Below, in pieces: positions 15,561 through 15,673 of a DNA stretch of 15,673 nt. The DNA is from PGZG01 sp040235405. GTDB taxonomy: Bacteria; Pseudomonadota; Gammaproteobacteria; Pseudomonadales; Alcanivoracaceae. The notes beneath the pieces are model-generated. The model saw only the letters and a program-made list of their open reading frames with translations, did not search any database and was not told the origin of the DNA. Position 1 is the stretch's first letter; the number at the start of each line of letters is the position of its first letter. Both the position numbers and the translations under genes were made by a program. The stretch lies in contig JBECKT010000064.1 of the NCBI GenBank assembly GCA_040235405.1, positions 1 to 15,673 of the forward strand. Direction: 5' to 3'.

Positions 15561-15673
15561 GTGGCAAAGGGAAAATTCGAGCGTAACAAACCGCACGTTA
15601 ACGTAGGCACGATTGGTCACGTTGACCATGGCAAAACCACGCTGACGGCGGCGCTGACTAAAGTGTGCGCGGA
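15561..15673 (+). CDS. tuf: Elongation factor Tu, N-terminal fragment (3' truncated by window)
   Basis: The first 37 codons of a second EF-Tu gene are visible: KFERNKPHVNVGTIGHVDHG followed by KTTLTAAL. The P-loop GHVDHGKT of the G domain is at residues 19-26. It starts with GTG at 15561, with GAGG (15548-15551) spaced 9 nt away. It is the last visible gene of the str operon, after fusA, the usual tufA position. Residue 4 is glycine, where E. coli and pseudomonad EF-Tu have glutamate as I recall them. The rest lies beyond the window, so comparison with the first copy is not possible here. Confidence 0.97.
   Translation, partial: MAKGKFERNKPHVNVGTIGHVDHGKTTLTAALTKVCA

Overview
The window is a bacterial translation/transcription core cluster. 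Gene order is tuf(3' end) - tRNA-Trp - secE - nusG - rplK - rplA - rplJ - rplL - rpoB - rpoC - rpsL - rpsG - fusA - tuf(5' end), all on the + strand. Protein sequences, gene order and leader RNAs point to a gammaproteobacterium. The tRNA-Trp between tuf and secE, the direct junction of rpoC with rpsL, and a UUG-initiated rpoC beginning KDLLNLLK are pseudomonad/oceanospirillalean traits as I know them. I cannot name the genus from the sequence alone.

Layout. 1-126 is the C-terminus of a first EF-Tu gene, followed by two hairpins and tRNA-Trp (197-272). 313-1237 is secE-nusG. 1330-2457 is rplK-rplA (L11 operon), preceded by a probable L1 autoregulatory leader. 2458-2708 is a 251-nt structured leader holding a clear L10 leader-type fold. 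2709-3629 is rplJ-rplL. 3630-3807 holds a strong intrinsic attenuator ahead of rpoB. 3808-12212 is rpoB-rpoC. 12213-12351 holds a strong hairpin in whose loop a near-consensus sigma70 -35 box sits; this is the likely str operon promoter. 12352-15522 is rpsL-rpsG-fusA, with a 198-nt hairpin-rich spacer before rpsG. A second tuf starts at 15561 and runs off the window. No gene-free stretch exceeds 300 bases.

How the genes work together. SecE is a translocon subunit. NusG binds the polymerase built from the rpoB and rpoC products and links it to the ribosome. L11, L1, L10 and L7/L12 build the ribosomal stalk and GTPase centre that EF-G (fusA) and EF-Tu (tuf) act on. S12 and S7 are key 30S proteins. 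The regulatory elements (L1, L10 and S7 type feedback sites, the rplL-rpoB attenuator, and a promoter with a GC-rich discriminator) fit the known logic of matching ribosome and RNA polymerase supply to growth.

I found no mobile element, CRISPR array or evident novel system. The points most worth checking are the promoter embedded in the rpoC hairpin, a 23-residue insertion in the beta-subunit lobe, the structured rpsL-rpsG spacer, and several stop codons that lie inside hairpin stems.
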